Positions 8,094 through 17,261 of a DNA stretch of 64,000 nt are shown one piece after another. Within the stretch, counting starts at the first letter, position 1. Every line of letters starts with the position of its first letter. The notes beneath the pieces were generated by a model, which did not search any database, was not told the DNA's origin, and saw only the letters and a program-made list of their open reading frames with translations. This stretch comes from Opitutia bacterium ISCC 52. Its GTDB lineage: Bacteria > Verrucomicrobiota > Verrucomicrobiia > Opitutales > UBA2995. The DNA is taken from NCBI GenBank assembly GCA_014529675.2, contig CP076040.1, positions 2,933,894-2,997,893 on the forward strand, written 5' to 3'. The translations under genes were made by a program, and so were the position numbers.

Positions 8094-9776
8094 TTACTCA
8101 GGATAGTCGTAAACTTCAGCGTTTGCGAAACCTACCCCGTCACTTACTCCTCTTACAATGAGAGAGTAGAGTGCATTTTGTGCTAATGTAGCAACCAATG
8201 CTGATTCAACATCGTTGGCAGGTGGAATAAAGGTAGCTGTAATTTCAGCCTCTTGGCTAGAATTGTCGGCCGCATTTACTTTCCAATTATCATTCGAGGA
8301 AAGCAGTGCATTATCACTAAAGCGTCTTAGCTCCAGATCAGGATCAGCTAAAAACTCTGTAATCCCCGCACCCTCTAACGCAGGTCCTGCTACCCGAGAA
8401 TAGATTCTCTGAGGCGCATCACCAGAGACCTGGAATGAAGCAATCAAGATATCATCACCAGTGCCAACTCTTGCCCGAGTTGAAAGATTGGTAAGCTTGC
8501 CTGGATTTGCTTCACCTGGATCTGGAAATTCATATAGCTCAACATTTGCGAATCCGGTCACGTCGTTTACTCCTCGAACCACAATGGAATATAGGCCTGG
8601 AGTATCCAAATTAGCAATCAGAGCGGATTCCGCATCATCTGCAGGAGGAATAAAAGTTGATTCGATATCTGCTTGCTGGCTGGACTGGTCAACTGCATTA
8701 ACCTTCCAGTTATCGTTAGACGCGATAAGAGCATTATCACTAACTCTCCTAAACTCCATAATTGGATCAGATAGGAAATTGGTGATACCCGCACCCGCAA
8801 GGTCCGGACCTGCAACTCTTGAATACACACGAAGTGGACCTCCAGAAAGCTGGAATGAAGCGATCAGGATATTGTCACCGGTTTCAACCAAAGCACGCGT
8901 GGAAAGATTTGTGAATCTTGCACTAGCAGCAGAAGATTCTACGGCAGTAGAAGTATCATAATCTGATTGAGAAGGACCTCTCAGAGCGAGGACTCTATAT
9001 TGATATGAAGTACTTCCTTCTACTGAATCATCATTATAAGAAGTCACTCCGGCTCCAACTTCACCCAAGATAGACCAGTTACCAGATCCATCCAAAGATC
9101 TTTCAACTCGATATCCGGTTTCGTCTGAAGCGTTATCAGTCCAAGTAACAGTAATCGCCAAGCCATCAGCAACACCCGCAATTCCAGAAGGAGCAGCAGG
9201 GCCAGCTCCTGGAGTTACGTTTGCGGAAATTCCATCAGCGGCATCCGCCTCACCTCCGGGATTTAAAATAGTAGCGTCGGTTGTCAGAAAGATCAAATTG
9301 TGTCCAGAAACACCATCAGCAGGCGTGGCCCAATCATCTGTTCCATTTGGATTACCTGTTGTAACTGTATACATTCCATAAGGAACTGCAGCACCAGGTG
9401 TCTCAGCTGCAGTCGTCGATGTTGGAAACCACATTATGGCGAGCGGATCCCCCGCTCCCCAGTCGCCTGAGAAACTTAGACTTCCAGTAGATCCCAGGAA
9501 AGCTCCTGGAGTTCCACCGCCTCCGGTTGAGATATCCCAAGCTGCCAGCAAAACATCGTCAGCCTGAACAGGTGCCGTGTCAGAAGGACCGCCAAATCCA
9601 TCCGCAGCAGCATCTGCTACGAGAATAAGCACTCCATCGACTGCCATTGAAAATCCTCCAGGGTCTTTCAACTTCTCAGCAGAAATATTAATATTAACAG
9701 CTGCCTGAAGCTGACTTACTGCAAGTCCGATTCCCAGAATCGAGAGGCATGCGACTTTGCTAATTTTTTGGCTCAT
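8094..9776 (-). CDS. Secreted protein with fibronectin III domain and two C-terminal LSTRA-NDNW repeats
   Basis: About 560 residues, starting at MSQKISKVACLS with a signal peptide (LSILGIGLAVSQLQA). The N-terminal 200 residues are Gly/Ala/Asp-rich and unassigned. A fibronectin type III domain follows (APSGIAGVADGLAITVTW... YQYRVLALRG, about 200-285). Two copies of a module of about 130 residues complete the protein; each runs TNLSTRA..., DNILIASF, RVYSRVAGP, NDNWKVNA, FIPPA, YSIVVRG, AxVEVY-like. Such modules are frequent in Verrucomicrobia surface proteins and are probably structural or adhesive. The two copies are about 65 % identical by eye, so the duplication is fairly recent. It lies 60 nt downstream of the next gene, likely one transcript. 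Confidence 0.85.
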   Translation of the reverse strand: MSQKISKVACLSILGIGLAVSQLQAAVNINISAEKLKDPGGFSMAVDGVLILVADAAADGFGGPSDTAPVQADDVLLAAWDISTGGGGTPGAFLGSTGSLSFSGDWGAGDPLAIMWFPTSTTAAETPGAAVPYGMYTVTTGNPNGTDDWATPADGVSGHNLIFLTTDATILNPGGEADAADGISANVTPGAGPAAPSGIAGVADGLAITVTWTDNASDETGYRVERSLDGSGNWSILGEVGAGVTSYNDDSVEGSTSYQYRVLALRGPSQSDYDTSTAVESSAASARFTNLSTRALVETGDNILIASFQLSGGPLRVYSRVAGPDLAGAGITNFLSDPIMEFRRVSDNALIASNDNWKVNAVDQSSQQADIESTFIPPADDAESALIANLDTPGLYSIVVRGVNDVTGFANVELYEFPDPGEANPGKLTNLSTRARVGTGDDILIASFQVSGDAPQRIYSRVAGPALEGAGITEFLADPDLELRRFSDNALLSSNDNWKVNAADNSSQEAEITATFIPPANDVESALVATLAQNALYSLIVRGVSDGVGFANAEVYDYPE

Positions 9777-9836
9777 AAACTGTCTTATCATTTCCAAAAT
9801 TTGGTCAGAGGTTTGAGATAACTTTATCGTGAGGGG

Positions 9837-10868
9837 TCAAGGTTGGTTGACGTAATTTGGATTATTAACCCAATTAACTTCATTAACCTCTGCTCCAGTA
9901 GCTTTTCGGATGATGAATCCAGTTCCAGGAGTAAACACTAATTCGGCGCCCACATCTTCGCTTCCGCCATCTTTTACCCATTTAGCACCGTCCCAAGTGT
10001 ATACGGTAGCATCGGCTGCGAGTCGATTCTGCTGAGCTTGGGCATTGTCCCATACAAGAAGCTCATCTCCTGTTGCAAATACACCACTAGCAGCTAGTCC
10101 TGATTCATCTAGTGACATTTCAATAGGACGTTGAAGACCGACTAAATTGTCTTGTTGTGAGGAGTCTTGGAAAACCAAAGGCAAACCGAGATCACCCATA
10201 ACCACTTCACCAGTAAATGTCACTGTCGTAGACGTTAAATCATTACGCAAAACAAAGTAAGAGTCAGGGAGTAAAACTGTTCCACCGAAGTCACCGCTAA
10301 GGTCTCCCCCGATTTTGCGCCAACTACCATCATAATAATAATAGGTTGAGTCCGCAGCCAAATTGATGCCTTCACCAAAGGAAGGAATAAAGATTTCACT
10401 GTCACGCATTGCATGAGACGTAGACGCGTTAACTCCTGCTCCTTCAGGAAAAAGAAGATCAAGTGTCCAGAATGGATGAATTGAGAAGCTGACGCCTTGA
10501 ACCAGGTCTGAAATATCCTCCTCAACGTCAAAAGTGATTGCGTTAGCGGTATTTGAACTGATACCTGCATAATTGCCTGCTGCTGCTCCCGAACGGAAAA
10601 ATCCGTAGTGAGTGCCCGCCCATTCGTCGACATCCCAACCAGGACTTCCTTCCGCAGTAAGGGTAGCACCACTAGCGGAATTGACCACACCATTGAATAC
10701 AGCTGGCTGCTTCAAAGGTATAGAAAGGATCGTATCAGAATCTCCAAGAGCAGTTACTTGAATAACTCCTACCGGGTTCGTAGTGGCATCAATGGCAAAG
10801 GCATTTATAGAAAATGACCCCAATATTGCGATCAAGAGGGGGAGGCGGGACAACTTAGCTAATCTCAT
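9837..10868 (-). CDS. TIGR02597-type secreted protein
   Basis: 343 residues with a signal peptide (LPLLIAILGSFSINAFA). The body has YYYYDGSWRKIGGDL, DSYFVLRND, ATGDELLVWDNA and GAKWVKDGG followed by GTGFIIRKATG near the C-terminus. This layout, with two Tyr/Trp-rich blocks each followed by a 'fixed-up value' Gly-rich strand, is what I associate with TIGR02597, a family largely confined to Verrucomicrobia and of unknown function. It is probably exported to the periplasm or cell surface. It is the first gene of a two-gene unit with the repeat protein at 8094-9776. The upstream 200 nt are A+T rich and likely hold the promoter. Confidence 0.7.
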   Translation of the reverse strand: MRLAKLSRLPLLIAILGSFSINAFAIDATTNPVGVIQVTALGDSDTILSIPLKQPAVFNGVVNSASGATLTAEGSPGWDVDEWAGTHYGFFRSGAAAGNYAGISSNTANAITFDVEEDISDLVQGVSFSIHPFWTLDLLFPEGAGVNASTSHAMRDSEIFIPSFGEGINLAADSTYYYYDGSWRKIGGDLSGDFGGTVLLPDSYFVLRNDLTSTTVTFTGEVVMGDLGLPLVFQDSSQQDNLVGLQRPIEMSLDESGLAASGVFATGDELLVWDNAQAQQNRLAADATVYTWDGAKWVKDGGSEDVGAELVFTPGTGFIIRKATGAEVNEVNWVNNPNYVNQP

Positions 10869-11080
10869 AGTTTAATTAATTAGAATTACTATAATTAGTG
10901 TGCAACAATTTACTTAATAAGCGCAAAATCTTTTTTATTAAATTTCTGTCAGAATTAGACTCTGTAATTTCTAAAATATTCCTGTCAGTTTTCGATAAAC
11001 GACCCCTAGGAATCAAAAAACATTAGGCAGCACGATTTTTGCCGAATGCGAGAACAATCTTGACGTTCTTTTTACCCCTT

Positions 11081-12664
11081 TCAGGCGTTTTCGTCCTTAA
11101 GGAGCTTGTATTCGGCGGCATCAAGCAAAGCTTCCAGACTTGCAGCCACAATATTATCGCTGGCTCCAACCGTGCCCCAGATCTCGTCTCCGTCGGTGGA
11201 TTCGATAAAAACACGGGTTTGAGCGTCTACTCCATTCTCGGACTCAAGGATTCTCACTTTGAAATCTCGAAGCTCTACTTCCATAATGGCCGGGAAATCC
11301 ACAGCAAGAGCTGACCGTATGGCTTTATACAAAGCACTCACCGGGCCCGTAGACTCTGCGACGCAATGATTTACCTGTCCATTAACTTCGACTTTCACCG
11401 TAGCCTCAGAGACGACAGACTGAGAATCATCGCGGTGACCCTCAATCACTCGGAATCCTTTCAAAACGAAGAAGGGACTGTGGTGCTTCAAGAACTTTGA
11501 AAGCAGGAGTTTAAATGAGGCATCAGCGGCTTCGTACTCATAGCCTTTATGCTCGAGTGCTTTCAGTTGATCTAGAAATGCCTTCATCTCAGGCGATTTT
11601 TCCTCAACTTCCATCCCGAGCTCTTTTGCCTTCATCATCAGGCTACTCCTTCCAGACATGTCGGAGACGAGGATTCGCTGACGGTTCCCCACTTCCTCCG
11701 GACGTATGTGCTCGTAACTCCGAGCGACCTTCAAGGCTGCATTCGCATGAACTCCACCTTTATGGGCAAAGGAAGAAGCTCCAACAAAAGGAGCCCTGTT
11801 GTCAGATCGAACGTTGGCAAGATCATCAATGTAGAGAGAAAGGTCACGAAGCTCATTCAATCTGGATCGACAATTCATATCTCGATCCATCTTCAATACC
11901 AGGTTTGGAATGATTGATGTCAGGTTGGCATTCCCATTACGCTCACCATACCCATTCATAGTTCCCTGAACCATGGTAGCACCGATATCAATTCCAGCGA
12001 GACTTACAGCTACGCCAACCCCAGCATCGTTGTGGCAATGGACGCCGACCTTTTCACTACCAAACTTATCAACTACTACCTTGGTGATTGATTCCACCTC
12101 TGATACCAGCTTTCCGCCATTCGTATCGCACAGAACAATAAAATCCGCACCCCCTCGTTCAGCAGCTTCGAGCGTTTTCAATGCATAGTCTGAACTGTCG
12201 ACGTATCCATCGTAGAAGTGTTCAGCATCATAAATCACTTCCCTTCCCGACTCTTTCAGATATCGGACCGAATCTTCAATCATAGCCAAATTCTCTTCGG
12301 CCGTGGTACGTAAGACATCAGTTACATGGAGTAACCAGGTTTTCCCAAAAATGGTCACAACCTCAGTTTCAGCATCTAATAATAGCTGAATTTGAGGATC
12401 ATCTTTAGCCTCTAGCTTTGCACGCCTGGTAGAACCAAAAGCGGCAACTTTGGCATGCTTGAGTTTAACCCCTTTGATTTCTTCAAAGAATGCCATATCT
12501 CTTGGATTAGATCCAGGCCATCCCCCTTCGATATAATCCACGCCAAATTGATCCAATTTCTGCGTAATTAGGATTTTATCAGTAGCAGAAAATGAAATGC
12601 CTTCTCCCTGAGTTCCATCTCTCAGGGTCGTGTCGTAGATAAGAACCGAATTGTTTCCACTCAT
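11081..12664 (-). CDS. cimA: (R)-citramalate synthase
   Basis: CimA condenses acetyl-CoA and pyruvate to citramalate, the threonine-independent entry to isoleucine. The 527-residue protein opens with the HMGL-like barrel motif YDTTLRDGTQGEG, then GGWPGSNPRD, VHCHNDAGVGVA (metal ligands HxH) and TMNGYGERNGNANL. A C-terminal LeuA-type regulatory domain ends in DGDEIWGTVGASDNIVAASL, typical of allosteric control by isoleucine or leucine. FGKTWLLHVTDVL and the length fit the TIGR00977 citramalate type rather than LeuA. It ends an amino-acid operon, 17 nt after thrC. Having cimA with thrC implies two possible carbon routes to 2-oxobutyrate. Confidence 0.92.
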   Translation of the reverse strand: MSGNNSVLIYDTTLRDGTQGEGISFSATDKILITQKLDQFGVDYIEGGWPGSNPRDMAFFEEIKGVKLKHAKVAAFGSTRRAKLEAKDDPQIQLLLDAETEVVTIFGKTWLLHVTDVLRTTAEENLAMIEDSVRYLKESGREVIYDAEHFYDGYVDSSDYALKTLEAAERGGADFIVLCDTNGGKLVSEVESITKVVVDKFGSEKVGVHCHNDAGVGVAVSLAGIDIGATMVQGTMNGYGERNGNANLTSIIPNLVLKMDRDMNCRSRLNELRDLSLYIDDLANVRSDNRAPFVGASSFAHKGGVHANAALKVARSYEHIRPEEVGNRQRILVSDMSGRSSLMMKAKELGMEVEEKSPEMKAFLDQLKALEHKGYEYEAADASFKLLLSKFLKHHSPFFVLKGFRVIEGHRDDSQSVVSEATVKVEVNGQVNHCVAESTGPVSALYKAIRSALAVDFPAIMEVELRDFKVRILESENGVDAQTRVFIESTDGDEIWGTVGASDNIVAASLEALLDAAEYKLLKDENA

Positions 12665-12681
12665 AAAATATCGTTAGTTAA

Positions 12682-14037
12682 CTAGATTGACTGACGGATG
12701 AAGGTTTTTACGGCATCTACATCGGATGCAACCTTATGTTTCACTAGAGGCATAGTTTTCAATACCTCCAAGGAGGGGTGCTTCGGCTGAGAACCTATAC
12801 ACTCAATAATTGTTTCTGGAAACTTTGCCGGATGTGCAGTGGATAGCACAACTTTCGGATTCCCAGAATCAAAGCCAGTGAGACCACATGCAGTATGCGG
12901 ATCAGCTACATAGCCATGTGCCTGATGAAGTTTAGTAATGATATCTCTAATTTCCGTATCCGTAGTCCGACTGCTGGTGAAGGTGCTCGAATCAAAATCA
13001 ACGAATTCGTATTCACCGGACGCCTTAAAAGCATCCATTATGTTTCGGACTTTTTCTGGGTTCTCACCCTCCGCAAAATAGATAAATCGTTCAAAATTTG
13101 AAGCCACCTGGATATCCATCGATGGAGCCAAACTGGGACTCACATCATGAACGACATAGTTTCCAGATGAAAACAACCGGTGCAAAATGTCATTCTGATT
13201 GGTTGCGACACGGAAAGAACCAATGGGCAATCCCATCTGCTGAACCATCCAACCAGCGAGTATGTTTCCAAAGTTTCCGGTAGGCACCACAAACTCTGTT
13301 GACGCACGTACAGATTCTGGAAGCCGCCAGTATCCATGTATATAATAGACACATTGAGCCAAAACACGGGCCAGGTTAATTGAGTTAACAGCCGATAGGT
13401 TGACTTCCTCACGAAAAGCTCGGTCACCAAAAGCTTCTTTTAATACCTTCTGCGTGTCATCGAAACTTCCCTCAACAGCCAATGGGTAAACGTTTCCTTC
13501 ACCCGTGCAGGCCATCTGCCTTTCCTGCAGCGGAGAGATCCGTCCGTCTGGATATAAAATAAAAATGCGAACACCCGATTTGCCAAGCAGTCCATGAATG
13601 GCAGCAGCCCCCGTATCGCCCGAGGTAGCCCCAAGGACCGTGATAGGTCGTCTGGTCTTCTCTATTTGGTATTCATAAAGGTTCCCCAGAAGCTGAAGGG
13701 CGAAATCTTTAAAAGCCAGAGTAGGACCGTGAAACAACTCTAGAATAAATAAGTCTGGGCTCAGTTGCTTCAAGGGAGCAATCTCTTCATGATCAAACTT
13801 CCCATAAGATTTGGCGACGATCTCTCTAAGAACCGAAGGCTCAATATCCGTAGCAAAATGCCTCAGGAATTCGAAACAGAGTTCTTCATATCCTAGATCT
13901 TTCCATTTCGAAAAATGCTTACTTAGATCTGGCATTGCCTCGGGAACAAACAGTCCACCATCCGGAGCCAGTCCAAGGGCAACCGCTTCTGAAAATGAAA
14001 CAGCCGGTGTTTGACCTCTAGTACTAACAAACTTCAT
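12682..14037 (-). CDS. thrC: Threonine synthase
   Basis: This PLP enzyme converts O-phosphohomoserine to threonine. The N-terminal STRGQTPAVSFSEAVALGLAPDG is the fold-type II threonine synthase signature. The PLP lysine lies in GPTLAFKDFALQLLGN, and GATSGDTGAAAIHG and VPTGNFGNILAGW are the other cofactor motifs. At 451 residues it is of the E. coli type. Its ATG overlaps the lysC stop by one base (TGATG), suggesting coupled translation. Confidence 0.96.
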   Translation of the reverse strand: MKFVSTRGQTPAVSFSEAVALGLAPDGGLFVPEAMPDLSKHFSKWKDLGYEELCFEFLRHFATDIEPSVLREIVAKSYGKFDHEEIAPLKQLSPDLFILELFHGPTLAFKDFALQLLGNLYEYQIEKTRRPITVLGATSGDTGAAAIHGLLGKSGVRIFILYPDGRISPLQERQMACTGEGNVYPLAVEGSFDDTQKVLKEAFGDRAFREEVNLSAVNSINLARVLAQCVYYIHGYWRLPESVRASTEFVVPTGNFGNILAGWMVQQMGLPIGSFRVATNQNDILHRLFSSGNYVVHDVSPSLAPSMDIQVASNFERFIYFAEGENPEKVRNIMDAFKASGEYEFVDFDSSTFTSSRTTDTEIRDIITKLHQAHGYVADPHTACGLTGFDSGNPKVVLSTAHPAKFPETIIECIGSQPKHPSLEVLKTMPLVKHKVASDVDAVKTFIRQSI

Positions 14038-15254
14038 CAGCCAGCTGTTTTCAAATCGAAAGCGGTATGAGCTAATTGAGCTGCCAAGTCTGCGTGCTCC
14101 AAATTGATGGCCACCGAAATTTTAATTTCAGAGGTACCAATCAACTTAATATTTATACCACCATCCGCCAGCGTCTTAAACAACTTTGCAGCTACTCCCG
14201 AATGACTCCGCATCCCGACTCCGACGACGGATAATTTCGCAATGTCGGTTGAGCTGGTTAGGGTTCCACCAATGTCTTGAAATACTTGATTCACTACTCC
14301 CTCAGCCTTCAAGGTATCATCTTTGGGAATAGTGAAGGTCATATTCGCTTTTCCTTCACGACCGATATTTTGCACGATCATATCGACCAGAATATTTGAC
14401 TCAGCAAGCGCAGTGAACAACTTACCGGCTGTGCCAGGTTCATCGGGGAGATCACTGACGACAACTTGAGTTTGGCTTTTGTCCACGGCAACGCCACGCA
14501 CCAATACTTCTTCCATCGAGGAAACTTCTTCTTTCACAATTGTACCGGGTTCATTGTTAAAACTGGATCGCACCTCAAAGGTGACTTTGTACTTTTTCGC
14601 AAATTCAACAGCACGAGCTTGCATAACCTTAGTGCCCATACTGGCGAGCTCGAGCATTTCGTCGTAACTGACTTCATCTAACTTCACCGCATCTTTTACA
14701 ATCCTCGGATCAGCCGTAAAAACTCCTTCGACATCCGTAAAGATCTGGCAGAGATCAGCCTCTAATCCGGCCGCCATAGCAACCGCACTCAAATCCGACC
14801 CACCCCGACCAAGAGTGCTAATTTGGCCTACACTGTTTATGCCTTGGAATCCGGCAACAATCACCACCTTGCCAGCGGCTAAAAGATCGGGAATACCGCC
14901 ACCTTCAACACGAACGATTCGAGCCTTAGTATGAGAATCGTCAGTGATCACGCCAGCTTGAGGCCCAGTTCGGGACTCAGCTGGAATGCCCAACGCATGC
15001 AAAGCCATCGCCATGAGGGCAATCGTCTCCTGTTCGCCTACGGCAAGCAGCATGTCCATTTCGCGCTCGTTAGGTTCCGGATTGATACTTTTAGCCCTTG
15101 AAACTAATTCATTGGTAACCCCGGAACGTGCGGAAACGACTACCACAACTTCATTTCCGTTGTCGTAAGTCTCCTTGATACGCTCAGCTACCGCTTGAAT
15201 TCTTTCAACGGTGCCAACAGATGTGCCTCCATATTTTTGTACTATCCTTGCCAT
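14037..15254 (-). CDS. lysC: Aspartate kinase
   Basis: It phosphorylates aspartate, the first step towards lysine, threonine and methionine. The kinase domain begins VQKYGGTSVG and holds STLGRGGSDLSAVA and FTDVEGVFTADPRIV. Two C-terminal ACT domains (about 260-405; VRGVAVDKSQTQV, LSVVGVGMRSHSGVAAK) are the usual sites of lysine/threonine feedback. At 405 residues it is the monofunctional type, separate from homoserine dehydrogenase. It begins 5 nt after the hom stop and overlaps thrC. Confidence 0.96.
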   Translation of the reverse strand: MARIVQKYGGTSVGTVERIQAVAERIKETYDNGNEVVVVVSARSGVTNELVSRAKSINPEPNEREMDMLLAVGEQETIALMAMALHALGIPAESRTGPQAGVITDDSHTKARIVRVEGGGIPDLLAAGKVVIVAGFQGINSVGQISTLGRGGSDLSAVAMAAGLEADLCQIFTDVEGVFTADPRIVKDAVKLDEVSYDEMLELASMGTKVMQARAVEFAKKYKVTFEVRSSFNNEPGTIVKEEVSSMEEVLVRGVAVDKSQTQVVVSDLPDEPGTAGKLFTALAESNILVDMIVQNIGREGKANMTFTIPKDDTLKAEGVVNQVFQDIGGTLTSSTDIAKLSVVGVGMRSHSGVAAKLFKTLADGGINIKLIGTSEIKISVAINLEHADLAAQLAHTAFDLKTAG

Positions 15255-15259
15255 CGAGC

Positions 15260-16609
15260 TTAATCGTTAAAATTAGCAATCCTCAAAAGGAAGGGTTTGG
15301 AGAGAACAGGACTTGAACGCTTTAATGAACGAAAAGCTCGTGCAATAGCTGACTCAGAGCATTGATGAGTAGTTAAAGTTAAAACAGCAGAAGCCTTCGT
15401 CTTTTTATGGGATGGCTTGCTATCCAATTGTTGGACGACCCGAGCAATGCTAATTTTCTCCTTTGCCATAAGAGCCGTTACTTTTGAGAGCACACCAGGC
15501 TGATCGATTACAGATAGACGGAGGTAGAAGCTCGACTTCACTTCTTCCATGGAAGCGATCTGAAGCTCCTCAAGCGTCGAGGTTAGGGGATCATTCTTTT
15601 CATCAATCAGATTCATGAGCCCAGCACCTTGAGTCGTAAATACGGCATCAGCGATATCACTGATAACTGCACTGGCAGTAGCATCTTGCCCTGCCCCTCG
15701 CCCGATATGAATGGTGGATCCGACTACATCACCACTGACGCATACTGCATTATATACATCATCGACCCGACCCAGGATATGAGTTTTCGGAATAAGCGCA
15801 GGATAAACACCGACAAAGAGAGAATTTTTCTTCACATCACTTACGACAGAGGCAAGATGCTTAATCCGGTAGCCCATTGCATCAGCGGCCAAAATATCGG
15901 ACGTAGTTATCTCGCGGATACCTTCAATCAGCATCTTGTTCATGGGGATCCATTTTCCATGAGCAAGGTAAGCTAGAATACCCGCCTTGTGAGCGGCATC
16001 AATTCCATCAACATCTAAGCTCTCATCCGCTTCGGCATATCCCAGGGCTTTTGCTTCAGCTAGGATTTCACCGAAAGGTTTACCCTCCGCCTGCATTCTA
16101 GTTAGGATATAGTTACAGGTTCCATTCAGTATACCGTGAATCCCAGGGAAGCGATTCGCGACCAGCCCTTCTCGGATGGATTTAATAATCGGGATTCCTC
16201 CAGCCACACTCGCTTCAAAAAAGATATGACCTTCACTTTTCTTAGCAGCCCTGATCACCTGATTACCGTGCTCGCACAATAGTGCCTTATTTGCGGTAAC
16301 AACAATCTTACCGTTCTTGAGCGCTTGTAAGGTCAATTGCTTCGCCAAGGTGGTGCCACCGATGAGCTCGCAGACAACCTGAATGGAAGGATCATTAACC
16401 ACTTCAAAACCATCTTCAGTTAATAAGTTCGGATTTACCTTTACGTTTCGCTTAAGCCGTTTGTTTCGAACGGCAATCTTGGAAACCTTGAGCCGAACTC
16501 CTAATCGTGATTCGAGAATCTTTCGATTACGGTTCAGGTGTTTCAACACACCTTGCCCCACGACCCCAAGGCCTAGAATTCCTAAATTTACTGTTGGTTT
16601 GTTAGCCAT
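15260..16609 (-). CDS. hom: Homoserine dehydrogenase
   Basis: NAD(P)H-dependent reduction of aspartate semialdehyde to homoserine. The Rossmann motif is NLGILGLGVVGQGV; VTANKALL, EASVAGGIPII and GILNGTCNYILTRM are catalytic-domain hallmarks. A C-terminal ACT domain (YLRLSVIDQPGVLSKV) implies feedback control, usually by threonine. I place the start at MANKPTVNLG (16609), giving 449 residues and a 16-nt gap after plsY. The longer frame would overlap plsY and add sequence not seen in the family. It opens the hom-lysC-thrC-cimA run. Confidence 0.95.
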   Translation of the reverse strand: MANKPTVNLGILGLGVVGQGVLKHLNRNRKILESRLGVRLKVSKIAVRNKRLKRNVKVNPNLLTEDGFEVVNDPSIQVVCELIGGTTLAKQLTLQALKNGKIVVTANKALLCEHGNQVIRAAKKSEGHIFFEASVAGGIPIIKSIREGLVANRFPGIHGILNGTCNYILTRMQAEGKPFGEILAEAKALGYAEADESLDVDGIDAAHKAGILAYLAHGKWIPMNKMLIEGIREITTSDILAADAMGYRIKHLASVVSDVKKNSLFVGVYPALIPKTHILGRVDDVYNAVCVSGDVVGSTIHIGRGAGQDATASAVISDIADAVFTTQGAGLMNLIDEKNDPLTSTLEELQIASMEEVKSSFYLRLSVIDQPGVLSKVTALMAKEKISIARVVQQLDSKPSHKKTKASAVLTLTTHQCSESAIARAFRSLKRSSPVLSKPFLLRIANFND

Positions 16610-16625
16610 ACTAAAATTGACCGAT

Positions 16626-17231
16626 CTATTTTTTGACAGATCGATTTTCGGTTCCATTTAAAAGCCGGATGATGTTCGACCGGTGAAGAACAATCAGCAA
16701 GCACGCAATCAAGGCGCAAAAGCCCAATATCCATTGCGACATGCCGAGGAAATATGAAGAGATGGGCAAGCTGACTCCAAATAACATGGAGGCCAACGAT
16801 ACATACCGCAGGCTGTAGAAAGTAATAATCCACACAACTGCCCCTATTAAGAGTACCCAAGGAGCAAGCGCTAGAAAACCACCCATGGTTGTCGCAACTC
16901 CCTTTCCTCCTCGGAATTTTAAAAACACAGAAAAGCTGTGCCCTCCAATGGCTGCTATCACTGCGCATATGGAAAGCAACTCACGGTATTCAACAGAGGC
17001 AATCAGTAGAGGAACCAAGGCAGCCACGAATCCTTTAAGGAAATCAAAAAAGAAAACGGTATTACCTGCTTTCTTTCCAATGACACGTTTTACATTGGTA
17101 GCTCCAGGGTTGCCACTTCCCTCCTTAAAAATGTCTACGCCGTTTTGTTTTGCGATTAGGACAGCAAATGAGACTGAGCCGAGGAGATACCCGAGCGTAC
17201 ATGCCAGCACAATTTTCCAGATCAGATGCAT
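16626..17231 (-). CDS. plsY: Acyl-phosphate:glycerol-3-phosphate acyltransferase
   Basis: PlsY makes lysophosphatidate from acyl phosphate in the inner membrane. The 201-residue protein has five or more hydrophobic segments and all three signature loops: GYLLGSVSFAVLIAK, GSGNPGATNV and FLKFRGGKGVATTMGG. The lysine-rich C-terminus ends just before hom. It lies 30 nt after serA, so a lipid gene sits inside the amino-acid run. Confidence 0.95.
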   Translation of the reverse strand: MHLIWKIVLACTLGYLLGSVSFAVLIAKQNGVDIFKEGSGNPGATNVKRVIGKKAGNTVFFFDFLKGFVAALVPLLIASVEYRELLSICAVIAAIGGHSFSVFLKFRGGKGVATTMGGFLALAPWVLLIGAVVWIITFYSLRYVSLASMLFGVSLPISSYFLGMSQWILGFCALIACLLIVLHRSNIIRLLNGTENRSVKK

Positions 17232-17261
17232 GAATGGTAATCGCTAGATAGAAAGGAAGAA

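Noticed and set aside
11023-11080. Lys-rich tail (KKNVKIVLAFGKNRAA) after cimA in another phase
   Set aside because: The cimA ACT-like domain ends normally at 11081; the tail is short and lacks a start.
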